Shown here: positions 1 to 9,936 of the stretch, in pieces
Numbering within the stretch: the stretch's first letter is position 1
Layout of the letters: every line of letters starts with the position of its first letter
Assembly (NCBI GenBank): GCA_963708245.1
Contig: OY970201.1
Location: forward strand, 6,510,001 to 6,574,000
DNA length: 64,000 nt
Direction of reading: 5' to 3'
DNA from: CAVYXK01 sp963708245
Lineage (GTDB): Bacteria; Pseudomonadota; Alphaproteobacteria; Acetobacterales; Acetobacteraceae
Made by a program: the position numbers and the translations under genes
The notes under the pieces: model-generated
What the model saw: the letters and a program-made list of their open reading frames with translations, nothing else
Databases searched by the model: none
What the model was told of the DNA's origin: nothing

Positions 1-1
1 G

Positions 2-277
2 GCGGCGCTGAAGATCCGCGCCAACGCCGACCGCGACCGCACCGTGCTGCTCGCTGATGCCAAGGCGACCGCCGATCAGCTCCGCGGCGAAGGGGAAGCT
101 GAGGCTAGCCGGCTCTACGCCGCCGCGTTCGGGCAGGACCCGGGCTTCTTCGCTGCGTGGCGCACGCTGCAGGCGTACCGAGACGCCTTCGCCAGTGGCC
201 ACACGCGCCTGATCTTGACCCCCGACAACGATTTCCTGCGCTATCTTCTCACCCCACCAGTTCCGGCGTCGCCGTGA
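2..277 (+). CDS. hflC: Protease modulator HflC, C-terminal part (5' end outside window)
   Basis: The window opens inside this gene. The visible 91 codons read AALKIRANADRDRTVLL and then an Ala/Glu-rich helix (GEGEAEASRLYAAAF) followed by FFAAWRTLQAYRDAF. This is the typical C-terminal coiled coil of the SPFH/prohibitin-family protein HflC, which pairs with HflK at the inner membrane and modulates the FtsH protease. The degP-like gene follows 71 bases downstream on the same strand, the usual hflK-hflC-degP order of alphaproteobacteria. The tail (LTPPVPASP) is short and Pro-rich. Identification rests on the C-terminal third only. Confidence 0.85.
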   Translation, partial: AALKIRANADRDRTVLLADAKATADQLRGEGEAEASRLYAAAFGQDPGFFAAWRTLQAYRDAFASGHTRLILTPDNDFLRYLLTPPVPASP

Positions 278-348
278 CGCCGGGTCTCCTGCCCAGGGAA
301 GGTATCCAGGGGACGCAACCGACGACTTGACAGAGGACCATTCGCCCC

Positions 349-1866
349 ATGAAGCGCCCTGCCTCTCGCACCCTTCGCGCCGCTCTGCTGGCCTGTTCCG
401 CGTTGGCCGCGGCGCCGTTCACCGGCCTGCCGCTCGCTCGGCCTGCTATCGCCCGCCCGGCCCCAGACAGCTTCGCCGACCTCGCGGCGAAATTGCTGCC
501 GGCGGTGGTCAACGTGTCATCGACCACCGAAGTGAAGACCACGGCGGGACCGGATATGCCCATGTTTCCCCCGGGCTCGCCGTTCGAGCAGTTCTTCAAG
601 GACTTCATGAACCGCCATCGCCCGCCCGGCAGCGGTGAGGACCAGCCGCCGCCCGAGGAGCGGCGGATGCAGAGCCTCGGCTCCGGCTTCATCATCGATG
701 CCTCGGGCCTGGTCGTGACCAACAACCACGTTATCGAGGGCGCCGACGAGATCACTGTCACACTGCAAGATGGCACCTCGCTCAAGGCAACAGTCGTGGG
801 TCGTGACACCGCAGGCGACATCGCGCTGCTCAAGGTGAAGTCCGACAAACCGCTGCCTGCCCTGCAGTTCGGCGATTCCGGCGCGATGCGCATCGGCGAC
901 TGGGTGTTGGCGATCGGCAACCCGTTTGGCCTCGGCGGATCAGTCACCGCCGGTATCATCTCGGCCCGCGGGCGCGATATTCACGAAGGACCTTACGACG
1001 ATTTCATCCAGACCGACGCGCCGATCAACCGCGGCAACTCCGGCGGCCCGCTGTTCAACATGGACGGACAGGTGATCGGCATCAACACCGCGATCTACTC
1101 GCCCTCGGGTGGCTCGATCGGGATCGGCTTTGCCATCCCGGCCAACATGGCGAAGCTCGATGTCGATCAGCTTCGGCAATACGGTCACCCGCGCCGTGGC
1201 TGGCTGGGCGTGCGAATTCAGGAGGTGACGCCCGATATCGCCGAGAGCTTGTCTCTGCATCAGCCGGGCGGCGCAATGGTGGCCGGTGTCAATTCTGGCG
1301 GTCCGGCCGACCAAGCGCACCTGCGCAACGGCGACGTGATCCTGAAGTTCAACGGCCAGGATGTGAAGGACATGCGCGCCCTGCCGCGCATCGTAGCCGA
1401 TTCTGAGGTCGGCAAGCAGGTCCCTGTGGTGGTCTGGCGCGACGGCAAGGAGGTGACGCTGCAGGCTACCCTGGCCGAGATGCCCGACGACAAGACCCAG
1501 CTCGCCGCGGCAACTCCTGGCCAGCCGGCCGTGCCGCCGCCCAGCGACGTATCCGGGCTGGGGATGAAGCTCGCGCCGATTTCACATGAAACGAAAGACA
1601 AGTACGGGCTTGGCGACAACCAGAAAGGCGTGGTGATCACCGACGTGTCGCCCGATGGCGCGGCGGCCAAGCAGGGGCTGAAGCCGGGCGACGTAATCGT
1701 CGAGGTGCAGCAGAGCGAGGTGAACACGCCCGCAGACGTGCAGCAGCACGTAGATTCTGTGCGCAAAGAGAACCGCCGCTCCGTGCTGATGCTGATCCAG
1801 CGTCAAGACGGCATGCAATGGATCCCCGTCCCGCTCGGCGGAGGCGACGACCAGCAGAAGGGGTGA
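349..1866 (+). CDS. degP: DegP/HtrA-family periplasmic serine protease (Do)
   Basis: A 505-aa periplasmic protease/chaperone that degrades misfolded envelope proteins. Residues 1 to about 35 form a signal peptide (basic start, Ala/Leu core, AIA before cleavage). The trypsin-like domain shows the whole triad: His127 in NNHVIEG, Asp157 in GDIALLKV, Ser231 in NRGNSGGPLFN. Two PDZ domains follow (about 280-370 and 400-490; second carrier motif KQGLKPGDVIVEV). The Met/Pro/Phe-rich loop between residues 60 and 105 is the LA-type loop of Do proteases. Length and layout match the family. It lies downstream of hflC and is probably co-transcribed. An AGAGGA ribosome-binding site precedes the ATG. Confidence 0.95.
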   Translation: MKRPASRTLRAALLACSALAAAPFTGLPLARPAIARPAPDSFADLAAKLLPAVVNVSSTTEVKTTAGPDMPMFPPGSPFEQFFKDFMNRHRPPGSGEDQPPPEERRMQSLGSGFIIDASGLVVTNNHVIEGADEITVTLQDGTSLKATVVGRDTAGDIALLKVKSDKPLPALQFGDSGAMRIGDWVLAIGNPFGLGGSVTAGIISARGRDIHEGPYDDFIQTDAPINRGNSGGPLFNMDGQVIGINTAIYSPSGGSIGIGFAIPANMAKLDVDQLRQYGHPRRGWLGVRIQEVTPDIAESLSLHQPGGAMVAGVNSGGPADQAHLRNGDVILKFNGQDVKDMRALPRIVADSEVGKQVPVVVWRDGKEVTLQATLAEMPDDKTQLAAATPGQPAVPPPSDVSGLGMKLAPISHETKDKYGLGDNQKGVVITDVSPDGAAAKQGLKPGDVIVEVQQSEVNTPADVQQHVDSVRKENRRSVLMLIQRQDGMQWIPVPLGGGDDQQKG

Positions 1867-1875
1867 TGAAATCCA

Positions 1876-1949
1876 CCTCTCCCGCCCTGCGGGAGAGGTC
1901 GGTTCGCGAAGCGAACCGGGTGAGGGTGCCGGAGGCGAGGCCCTCACCC
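1876..1949. repeat. Three consecutive hairpins downstream of degP (REP-like/terminator cluster)
   Basis: Three near-perfect palindromes follow the degP stop: 1876-1898 (10-bp stem CCTCTCCCGC, 3-base loop), 1901-1917 (stem GGTTCGC, loop GAA) and 1918-1949 (GGGTGAGGG with CCCTCACCC). No T-tract follows, so it resembles a REP/BIME-type intergenic repeat that could also stabilise or end the degP transcript. The convergent small gene ends at 1981. Confidence 0.6.
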
Positions 1950-1980
1950 GGAAGCGCGAGACGTATGGTGTACCCGGCCG

Positions 1981-2190
1981 TCAGTTGTAGTAGTGCCAGT
2001 GATGGTAGTGTTCGTCCCAGTGCCGGTGATGATAGCGATGATGTTCGTAGTAGTAGTAGTCAGCGCGAACGATCGCACCAGCAGATTGTCCGGCTGATTC
2101 GACCGGCACGGCGGGAAACGCCAGCACCGGCGATGCCATAGCCACGATCAGGCTGACCAGCCCGAGAACCGAGAACAACGGTTTGCGCAT
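1981..2190 (-). CDS. Small secreted His/Tyr-rich protein
   Basis: A 69-aa protein. Residues 1-24 (MRKPLFSVLGLVSLIVAMASPVLA) form a clear signal peptide with an AxA cleavage site. The mature part ends in an extreme run of Tyr and His (about residues 44-69: DYYYYEHHRYHHRHWDEHYHHWHYYN). That composition suggests metal binding (Zn, Cu or Ni) or a surface-adhesive role in the periplasm, but this is inference from composition only. No known family is recognised. It stands alone between the degP hairpins and bcp, with about 95 bases upstream for its own promoter. Confidence 0.6.
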   Translation of the reverse strand: MRKPLFSVLGLVSLIVAMASPVLAFPAVPVESAGQSAGAIVRADYYYYEHHRYHHRHWDEHYHHWHYYN

Positions 2191-2285
2191 GATCCGCTTC
2201 CTCTACCGGGTTGCGGGGGCGATCTGGGCTGGCGTCGTGGCAAGACCTCGATCCTCCCGAGGCATGAGTACAGCGGTTCTGGGGC

Positions 2286-2753
2286 TTATTTGAGGCCAGC
2301 CGCCGCCTCCATCACAGCCGCCGCGTGCCCGGTGACGCTCACCTTCCGCCACGCCTTGGCGATCCGCCCCTGTCGGTCAATCAGAAACGTGCTGCGCTCG
2401 ATCCCCATATACTTCCGCCCGTACATCGATTTCTCGACCCACGTGCCATACGCCTCGGCCACGCCGCTCGCAGCATCGGAAGCCAGCGGGAAGCTCAGCT
2501 GGAACTTTGCAGCAAACTTCTCGAGCGCCGGCATCTTGTCCTTCGACACACCGATCACATCGAGCCCCAGCTTGCCGAACTGAGGCAGTGCCTCCTGAAA
2601 CGCGCAGGCCTCCTTCGTGCAGCCGGGCGTATCGGCCTTCGGATAAAAATACAGCACGAACGGCTTCCCCTTCATCGCCGCGAGACTGACGGTGCGCCCG
2701 CCGGTCGCCGGCATTTCAAAATCCGGAGCGGGCTCGTTCTCTTGTGCGGTCAT
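2286..2753 (-). CDS. bcp: Thioredoxin-dependent peroxiredoxin, Bcp/PrxQ type
   Basis: A 155-aa cytoplasmic peroxidase that reduces hydroperoxides with thioredoxin. The thioredoxin fold reads GKPFVLYFYPKADTPGCTKEACAF, with peroxidatic Cys45 and resolving Cys50 five residues apart, the atypical 2-Cys PrxQ pattern. The ERSTFLIDRQGRI segment is also family-typical. The start codon overlaps the glnE stop by four bases (ATGA at 2750-2753), so the two are translationally coupled on one transcript, an arrangement often seen in related alphaproteobacteria. Confidence 0.93.
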   Translation of the reverse strand: MTAQENEPAPDFEMPATGGRTVSLAAMKGKPFVLYFYPKADTPGCTKEACAFQEALPQFGKLGLDVIGVSKDKMPALEKFAAKFQLSFPLASDAASGVAEAYGTWVEKSMYGRKYMGIERSTFLIDRQGRIAKAWRKVSVTGHAAAVMEAAAGLK

Positions 2754-5696
2754 GCGGTGATCTCCCCGATATGGCGGACGAAGGCGGCGCGGACCTGTCT
2801 GGCCAGCGTATCGAGACTGGCGCGCAGCGCCGCCACGTCAACCGCGCCGGTGGCGCGCAGCAGCGGCCCGGCCGAGGCGTCGGTCACCGTGGAAGGCGGC
2901 GCCCGGCCGAACGCAATCCGCAGCATCCCCTGCACCGTGCGCCACACCCGGTCGGCACGGGTCAGCAGCGCTGCGTCGTCGCCTGGCAGATGACCCGCCG
3001 CCGCCAAATTGCCGAGCGCGATCCGCGTGGTGGGATGGCACAGCCCCGGCTCGGCGGCGGCGTGGATAAGCTGCAGCGTCTGCGCAATGAACTCTACCTC
3101 CATCAGCCCGCCGGCGCACAGCTTCACATCCCACGGTCCGGCCGGCGACAGCTCCCGCGCCAACCGAGCCCGCATAGAGGCCGCATCGGCACGCACCCGC
3201 TCCCCTGCTCCGGCGCTCGCCAGGGCAGTGACGATCGCCGCCTCGATGCGCGCGCGCAGCGGCGCCGGCCCGGCGATGACCCGCGCCCGGGTCAGCGCCA
3301 TCCGTTCCCACGTCCACGCGTCCTCCGCATGGTACCGGCGGAACGCGCCAAGCGAGACCGCGACCGGCCCTTTGTTGCCGGATGGCCGCAGGCGCATATC
3401 GACCGCATAGAGCTGGCCGTCTGCCCCAGGCGCGGTCACCGCCGCGACATACGCATGCGCGGCCCGCGTAAAATAAACCACGGGCGGCAGTTCGCGCCCG
3501 CCGCTGGAATCGCCGGCATCCTCGGGATGGTCATAGACCAGCATCAGGTCGAGGTCCGACCCAGCCATCATCTCCCGCCCGCCCGCCTTGCCGAGCGCCA
3601 CCACCGCCATCTCGCCGCCGCGCACCCGGCCGTAGCGTGTCGCAAAATCCTCCAGGACGGCCGGCAGCAACTCGGCCAGCGCGGCATCCGCGACGTCAGT
3701 ACCGACGAAATCCGGCAACATCGGCATCAAGCCGGCCTTCCAGCGTGGCAACCGAGATCGCGAAATCCTCCTCCCGCACCGTCCGGCGAGTGATCTCGAT
3801 CGTCTCTTCGAGCCGGCGCGCATCCAGAAGCCGCGTGCGTAGCAGTCCAGCCGGGTCGGGTGCATCGTCCTCGGGCGAAAGCAGTCCCTCCAGCGCCGCC
3901 GGGTGACTCGCCAGATGGTCCGCAAGCGACGGCGCCGCCCCCAGCACCGCCGCAATCCGGCCAAGCAGCCCGGCGTTGCGCTCGAACAACGACAGAAGCT
4001 GAACGCCCGCCGGCAACCGCGACAGGAACATGTCGAACCGGCTGAACGCTGCGTCGGGTTGCGGCTGCCGCGCCAACGCAGCGAGCAGTACCGGCAGCAC
4101 CTGGCCCAACAGATCGCGCGCACGCGCTGAACGAAGCGCGCGGACTCGTCCCGACAGCCAGCCGCGTACCGCTTCGATGATCCGCGTCGGCTCGGAGAAA
4201 CCAAGCGATTGCAGCGCCGCAAAGGTCCGACCGGGCGACGGGTCGTCACCGCGAAAGTCCAGATCGGACGCAACGGCATCACCGTCCGGATCGCTAGGAA
4301 CCGTCTCGAACACTTCGGCGTAGCGACTGCGCACGCGATCAAGCTGATCCAGCAGCTCGCCCGCAAAACCCGATGCGTCGGGATAACCCATGAACGTTGC
4401 GAAACGCGCTAGCTCCGCCCTTCGTTGTGGCAGCGCGTGCACCTGACGGTCCCCCACCATCTGCAACCGGTGCTCGACCCGGCGCAGATAACGGTACGCA
4501 TTCGCCAACTCCGCGGCGGCGTTGCGCGGAATGTGCCCCGCCTCTGCCAGCCGGCGAAGCGCCCCCAGCGTGGTCGGGTCGCGCAGTTCCGGATCGCGTC
4601 CGCCCCAGACAAGCTGAAGCGTCTGGGCCAGGAACTCGATCTCGCGGATGCCACCCTCGCCCAACTTCACGTCGTGCCCGGCCACGCGCGCCACCGGATC
4701 GGGCGCCACCGCCAGGGCGCCGCCCTTGTGCGCGTCGATCCGCCGTTTCATTGCGCGAATATCCGCCATCGCGGCGAAGTCCAGCCCCCGCCGCCAGACG
4801 AACGGGCGTATTGCCTCGAGAAATCCAGCGCCGGTGACCAAGTCCCCCGCCACGGGACGCGCCTTGATCATGGCCGCCCGTTCCCAGTTCTGCCCCATGC
4901 TCTCGTAATAGGTCATGGCGGCAGGCAATGAGACCGCGGGCGGCGTCACTCCCGGGTCGGGGCGCAAGCGCAGATCGGTGCGAAATACGTACCCGTCGGC
5001 GTCCCGCGCCTCCATCAGCGCCACCAGCCCACGGGCGATCCGGCTGGTAAAGCCGCGCAGAGCATCGCCGCCGGTCCGTTCGGTGTATATCGAAGCAGCA
5101 GGGTCGTAGATCAGAACGAGGTCGATATCGCTCGAGTAGTTCAGCTCGCCGGCGCCAAGCTTGCCCATGCCAAGCACAGCGAAGCCGCTGCCCCGCGCGG
5201 GATCGTCCGGATCGGCAAGGCGGAGCTCGCCCGCCTCGTGAGCAGCCAGCAGCAGATGCGCGACCGCAAGCGTGAGCGCCGTACCGGCAAAGTCAGAGAG
5301 GGAGGCGGTGACGCGTTCCAGCGGCCAAACCCCGCCGATATCCGCCACCGCGACAATCAGGGCGACGATCCGCTTGGCCCGCCGCAAGGCGGCCGCGACG
5401 CGCTCGCGGCTGGCACCGGGCGGCGTCGCTCTGAGGCTCGCCATCGCCTCTCCGACCACCGCATCCGGGCCGTCAGTCGCCAGTGCGTGCATCGACGCCG
5501 CTTCACGCAGGGCAAGGTCGGCAAGGAATTCGCTGTTGCCGCCAAGCGCCGCGAGCAGCGCGGCCATGTCGGGCCGCGCCGCCAGTCGCGCCTCGGTCTG
5601 CCCGAGCGCAGCGAACCGCTCGATCAGCCGCTCCCCGGCGGCTGGATCGTGAGGCGCCGGCCAGTGCGCGGGCAGTCGGAAGGCGGAACTGTCCAT
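2750..5696 (-). pseudogene. glnE: Bifunctional glutamine synthetase adenylyltransferase/deadenylase, frameshifted
   Basis: GlnE adenylylates and deadenylylates glutamine synthetase in response to PII. The gene reads in two frames. Codons from 5696 give 666 aa that stop at 3696 (RLDADVAGFRRY), and the rest continues in a second frame to 2750. Removing one T from the triplet at 3710-3712 restores a continuous DVAGFVGTDVADAALAELL and a 981-aa protein, the normal family length. Both nucleotidyltransferase centres are visible: YSSDIDLVLIYD in the N-terminal half and AGSDLDLMLVYD in the C-terminal half. Either the chromosome carries a real +1 insertion that separates the two activities, or the base call is wrong. 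The AsmA-like gene diverges 17 bases upstream. Confidence 0.9.
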
Positions 5697-5713
5697 CAGC
5701 CGACAGGCTGGCC

Positions 5714-8700
5714 GTGAGACGATTGGCGGGTCAAGCTGCGCGCCACCTCTGGATCGTCACGCACCGCCTTTGTGCAATCGCGCTGGCGCTGCTGGTGGTA
5801 ACCATTGCCGCCAGTGCCGTGCTGGCTTGGCGACTCTCGCAAGGGCCCATCGAGATTCCTTGGATCGGTGCGCGGATCGTGGCGGCGGTCAATCAGCAGG
5901 CGCAACCCCTCCGGCTTCAGATCGGTTCTTCCGCGCTCGCGTGGGAGGGCTTCCATCGGGGTCAAGGGTCGCCAGTCGATATCCGGCTGAGCCGCGTCTC
6001 GCTCGTGGACGCCCATGGCACGCCGCAAATCACGATGCCGGATGCCGAGATCACCCTGTCGCTTCTCGGCTTGCTGGGTGGTCGGATCGAACCGCAAGAT
6101 ATCACCATCAATCAGCCGAATGTCGTCGTCGAGCGGTCGTCCGACGGTCGGATCAGTCTGATGCCTGCCGTCGGAATATCGGCTCCCGCCGCCGGCCCGG
6201 ATGTGGATCCCGTCGCAATCCTCGCCGAATTGGCCCGGCCGCCGGCAACCGACGCAAGCCGTGGCCGGTCCGGTGACCTCAGCCGACTTCGTCGCCTCCG
6301 GATTGACGGCGCCACGCTACGCCTGATCGACAACCGGCTCGGCGTGACCTGGCTGGTGCCGCGGGCGGGGCTCGACCTCGTACGGGCGGGGCAAGGCGGA
6401 CTGCAGGGGCAGATGGCGCTGAGCCTGCTGGTCGGCGACCAGCGCGCAGAGGTGACTGGGTCGCTCAGCCTGCCCCCAGGCGGCACCGACACCAGCCTCC
6501 AGCTCCAGCTCTCGCCGGTACTGCCGTCGGCATGGGCGCGCGCGGTCTCGGTCCTGGCGCCGCTCTCCGCCCTCGACATGCCGGTGGGCGGCGAAGTCGA
6601 GGTGACGGTGGGGCCACATCTGGCGGTGCAGCAGATGCGGCTCGCCATGCAGGCCAGCGCCGGGACGGCTCATATCGCTAACGGAACCGTGCCCATCAAG
6701 CAAGCCACGCTCGTTGCAGCCGGCACGCCGGAGCGAATGGTCCTTGAAACCGCCCGCGTGGTACTGCCGGGCCCCCCCGGGAATTTGCCTTCAACGATAG
6801 AAGTGAGCGGCACGGTGCAACGCGACAGCAGGCGAATAGAAGCCTCGCTTGCCCTCGGCGTCGACCACGTCTCGTTCCCCGAGCTGCCCCAGTTCTGGCC
6901 CGCCGGGATCGGCGGGGACGCCCGTCGCTGGATGATAGAGAACGTCACCTCCGGAGCCGCGCGTGACGGCCATTTCGAGTTTACATTGACGGGCTCGGAC
7001 GATCTTTCGGATCTCGCTCTGACCAGCGCCAGTGGCACGATGGAGGCCGAGGGTCTCACCGTGTACTGGCTACGTCCGGTGCCCCCCGTGGTGCAGGAAC
7101 AGGCGGTCCTGCACCTCATCGATCCCGACACGCTCGAGATCACCGTCCTGTCAGGACGATCGGTACCCGAGACACCGGGTGGCGAAAGCCTGGCCGTTCG
7201 CGGCCTGCGAATGCGGGTGGCCGGCCTCATGCACAACGACCAGACGGCGGAGATCAAAACGGAACTGGCTGGTTCAGTTCCTGCCGCGATAGCGCTGTTG
7301 CGCGACCCCAGATTGCGTCTGCTGTCCCGCCACCCGATGCCGCTGAACGATCCCGCCGGCCAGGTCGATGCCAACCTGAAGGTATCGTTGCCGCTCGATG
7401 CGCGCGTCACGATCAACCAGATCGCGATTGCGGCCCAGGCGCATCTGACCGAGGTGCATCTCAGCGACGTTGTGGAAGGCAACGATCTCGACCAGGGCAC
7501 GCTCGACCTGACCGCCGGCAACAACGGGCTCAGCGTCGGCGGCACCGCTTTGCTGGCGCACGTCCCGGTGCAGCTTCAGGCCAGCATGGATTTCCGTGCC
7601 GGGCCGCCCAACGGTGTCGTGCAGCGCATCGGGATCACCGGGCGACCTGACGCGCGCGAGCTTGCCGCCGTTGGGCTTGACGCCAGCGAATTTGTGGCCG
7701 GGCCCGTGCCGCTCTCTGCCGAGGTGGCCGAACGGCGCAACGGCGCCGGCACGGTCGACGTGACGGCGGACCTTACCCCCGCGGCACTGACCGTCGAAGC
7801 GCTCGGTTGGCGGAAGCCCGAGGGCCGCCCGGCGACCGCGACGGCACTTCTGATGCTCGATCACGACCGGCTGACCCGGATCGACCCGATCCGCATCGAG
7901 GGCGATGGTCTCGAGTTGCGGGGGGATGCCGAGTTCGAGCAGGGCCGACCGGCCAGGCTGCGGGCGGACCGAATTCGGCTGGACCGGACGACCGCAGAGG
8001 CCGTTGTGAATTTTCCATCCGGAGTTGGACCGATCTCGGCCAACATCTCCGGCGCCGTGCTGGATCTCTCCGGGCGGTTCGGGTCGCGCGCCAAGGCGAA
8101 TAGCGGCCCCGCCGCCGGGGGCAAACCTCCGGCCGCATCACCCCCTGGCCGCTCCTGGACTGCCGATGCGCGGTTCGATCGGGTGATCCTGGCCGGCGGC
8201 AACTCGCTGACCAATCTCGCTCTCCACGCGGCCGATGACGGCCGGGAGCTGCGGGATCTCCGTCTGAGCGGCTTCACGCAAAAGCAAGCGCCGGTTCTTC
8301 TAACGATCCGATTCGAAGGACCACGGCGCGTGGTGACCGTTTCGGCCGCCGATGCTGGGGCGCTACTGCGTATACTGGGCGCCACAAATTCGATGGTGGG
8401 CGGCCGGCTGGCGATATCGGCGGCCTATGACGACGCAGCGCCGGGCCACCCGCTGGCCGGCACGGGGGAGATCAATGATTTCAGCCTCCGCAACGCCCCG
8501 GCCGTCGGCAAGCTTCTTCAGGCGGTGACTTTGTACGGCTTGGTCCAGGCACTACGAGGCCCCGGCCTTGAGTTCAGCAAGCTGGTCGCACCGTTCCACT
8601 GGCGCGAGGGCATCCTGACATTGGAAGATGCGCGCGCCTTCAGCCCATCGCTGGGTCTGACTGCCAAAGGATACTTCGATCTGAACGCGCAGCGGGTTGA

Positions 8701-8911
8701 TCTGCATGGCACCATCGTGCCGGCCTATTTCTTCAACTCGCTGCTCGGCCGGGTGCCGGTATTGGGACGGCTGTTCAGCCCCGAGCGGGGCGGCGGAGTG
8801 ATTGCCGGCAGCTATTCGCTGCAAGGATCGATCGACAACCCCAACGTGGTCGTCAACCCGCTGACCGCGCTCACCCCAGGTTTCCTGCGCGGATTGTTCG
8901 GGCTGTTCTAA
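5714..8911 (+). CDS. AsmA-like / DUF3971 large envelope protein (YhdP-like)
   Basis: A 1065-aa protein read from GTG 5714. One N-terminal membrane anchor (about residues 15-40, LCAIALALLVVTIAASAVLAW) precedes a very long, beta-rich periplasmic region. The C-terminal part (VGGRLAISAAYDD...LAGTGEINDFSLRNAPAVGKLLQAVTLYGLVQAL...VDLHGTIVPAYFFNSLLGRVPVLGRLF...GGGVIAGSYSLQGSIDNPNVVVNPLTALTPGFLRGLF) is the family signature shared by YhdP/AsmA-like proteins, which are proposed to form bridges moving phospholipid between membranes. It diverges from glnE with 17 bases between starts. The frame stays open upstream into glnE, but the anchor begins near the GTG, so that start is preferred. Confidence 0.85.
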   Translation: MRRLAGQAARHLWIVTHRLCAIALALLVVTIAASAVLAWRLSQGPIEIPWIGARIVAAVNQQAQPLRLQIGSSALAWEGFHRGQGSPVDIRLSRVSLVDAHGTPQITMPDAEITLSLLGLLGGRIEPQDITINQPNVVVERSSDGRISLMPAVGISAPAAGPDVDPVAILAELARPPATDASRGRSGDLSRLRRLRIDGATLRLIDNRLGVTWLVPRAGLDLVRAGQGGLQGQMALSLLVGDQRAEVTGSLSLPPGGTDTSLQLQLSPVLPSAWARAVSVLAPLSALDMPVGGEVEVTVGPHLAVQQMRLAMQASAGTAHIANGTVPIKQATLVAAGTPERMVLETARVVLPGPPGNLPSTIEVSGTVQRDSRRIEASLALGVDHVSFPELPQFWPAGIGGDARRWMIENVTSGAARDGHFEFTLTGSDDLSDLALTSASGTMEAEGLTVYWLRPVPPVVQEQAVLHLIDPDTLEITVLSGRSVPETPGGESLAVRGLRMRVAGLMHNDQTAEIKTELAGSVPAAIALLRDPRLRLLSRHPMPLNDPAGQVDANLKVSLPLDARVTINQIAIAAQAHLTEVHLSDVVEGNDLDQGTLDLTAGNNGLSVGGTALLAHVPVQLQASMDFRAGPPNGVVQRIGITGRPDARELAAVGLDASEFVAGPVPLSAEVAERRNGAGTVDVTADLTPAALTVEALGWRKPEGRPATATALLMLDHDRLTRIDPIRIEGDGLELRGDAEFEQGRPARLRADRIRLDRTTAEAVVNFPSGVGPISANISGAVLDLSGRFGSRAKANSGPAAGGKPPAASPPGRSWTADARFDRVILAGGNSLTNLALHAADDGRELRDLRLSGFTQKQAPVLLTIRFEGPRRVVTVSAADAGALLRILGATNSMVGGRLAISAAYDDAAPGHPLAGTGEINDFSLRNAPAVGKLLQAVTLYGLVQALRGPGLEFSKLVAPFHWREGILTLEDARAFSPSLGLTAKGYFDLNAQRVDLHGTIVPAYFFNSLLGRVPVLGRLFSPERGGGVIAGSYSLQGSIDNPNVVVNPLTALTPGFLRGLFGLF

Positions 8912-9221
8912 CCAGATCACGTTCAGCTCGGATACGCTTTATTCTCGTTGCCGTCTCGTTTCGTGGTGCGTGATACATTGGATCGTGGCGTGAGATGATC
9001 TCAGGGGAACGTAGATGCACGCTGACGGGCACGGTTGGCGCGTGGTTGGGTGAGGGTTCTGGCAGGGGTGGGGCTTCTCACCCGGTTCGTATGGGGCGGC
9101 ACACTCCCTGCCCCTCCGAGAGGCGTCGCGCCTGCTGGTTTGGTGTCTCGCTGGCGGGGGCCCCTCCCGCAAGGGTATCGCGCTTCGCGGTATGGTGCCT
9201 CGCTGGCGAGGCCCGCTCCCC
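8912..9221. repeat. Gene-free GC-rich region with short direct repeats and hairpins
   Basis: No gene is recognised in these 310 bases. A unit resembling GTGTCTCGCTGGCGGGGGCCC occurs at about 9139-9165 and again, diverged, at about 9192-9218. Small stems such as CCCC-TGCCGCAA-GGGG lie near its right end. It resembles chromosomal intergenic repeats of GC-rich alphaproteobacteria. Confidence 0.4.
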
Positions 9222-9929
9222 CTAGCCCCCTGCCGCAAGGGGAGGGGGAGCTAGCGCGGCGGCGAGGGCTTGTACCAAGTTGTCGTCGGGTGGGTTGTTC
9301 AATGTCTCCATCAGGCGGAGCAGCGCGGCCCTTTCTGGCGAGACGGTGGTGTCATGCACGGCAGCGGGGAGGAGGGCGGGGTGGGGTTGCTGTGCGGGCT
9401 TGGGTTGCGATCGTGCCGCGGACGCCGGCGGCGGCGCAGGTGGCTTAGCAATCTCCGCCGGCTGTGGCTGCGGTGACAGCGCCTGGGTCATCAGGCCGAG
9501 GGCGCAGTGCTCGGTCCAGGCGGCGCGTTCGCGGGCTTCGCTGTTCGCCTCGAGCTTCTGGCGGGCGGCCTGCATGCGCAGCAACAAGCGCAGCGCACTC
9601 TGCGCCTGGCGCATCATGCTGTTGGCCTGGGCGCGGCATTTCTGCGCCCAGTATGACGTTGTGTCTGCCTCCTCGGCGAGGCGCAGGAGCTTCTTCCACT
9701 GCTCGGAGGCAGCGACGTGCAGGGCCGCAACGTCTGCCTCGGCGGCGTTGGCCGGACAGAGCGCGGCGATGCGGGCGATGGCGGCCCGGTTTCGCCGGGC
9801 GAGATCCTCGGGGCTATCGGTGACCGGCGGAGGCAGCGTAGGGCATAGCGAGTGGACGAGCTGGTAATAGACGTCGGCCGGAAGCTGGTCGGCGAGGTTG
9901 GTGTGGTTCGGTGCGGTGCTGGCGGACAT
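9222..9929 (-). CDS. Hypothetical protein of a paralogous family (full-length member)
   Basis: A 235-aa protein from ATG 9929. The N-terminal half (about 10-130) is alpha-helical and conserved with a shorter paralog at 58566-58856: LADQLPADVYYQLVHSL, DLARRNRAAIARIAALCPANAAEADVAALHVAASEQ. The middle is a basic Gln/Arg-rich helix, and the last 80 residues are Pro/Ala-rich with a short conserved-looking end. An upstream ATG at 9956 lies inside the promoter (-35 at 9960-9965, -10 at 9937-9942), so 9929 is chosen. Function unknown; multi-copy families of this kind seem characteristic of Acetobacteraceae. Confidence 0.65.
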   Translation of the reverse strand: MSASTAPNHTNLADQLPADVYYQLVHSLCPTLPPPVTDSPEDLARRNRAAIARIAALCPANAAEADVAALHVAASEQWKKLLRLAEEADTTSYWAQKCRAQANSMMRQAQSALRLLLRMQAARQKLEANSEARERAAWTEHCALGLMTQALSPQPQPAEIAKPPAPPPASAARSQPKPAQQPHPALLPAAVHDTTVSPERAALLRLMETLNNPPDDNLVQALAAALAPPPLAAGG

Positions 9930-9936
9930 GGTTGCA

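Noticed and set aside
249..959. Long minus-strand frame opposite degP
   Set aside because: It is a shadow of the degP coding sequence, with Ser/Pro/Arg-rich antisense composition and no domain.
5483..5713. Upstream extension of the AsmA-like frame into glnE
   Set aside because: It overlaps glnE antisense, is Arg/Ala-rich, and precedes the natural membrane anchor; GTG 5714 is the better start.
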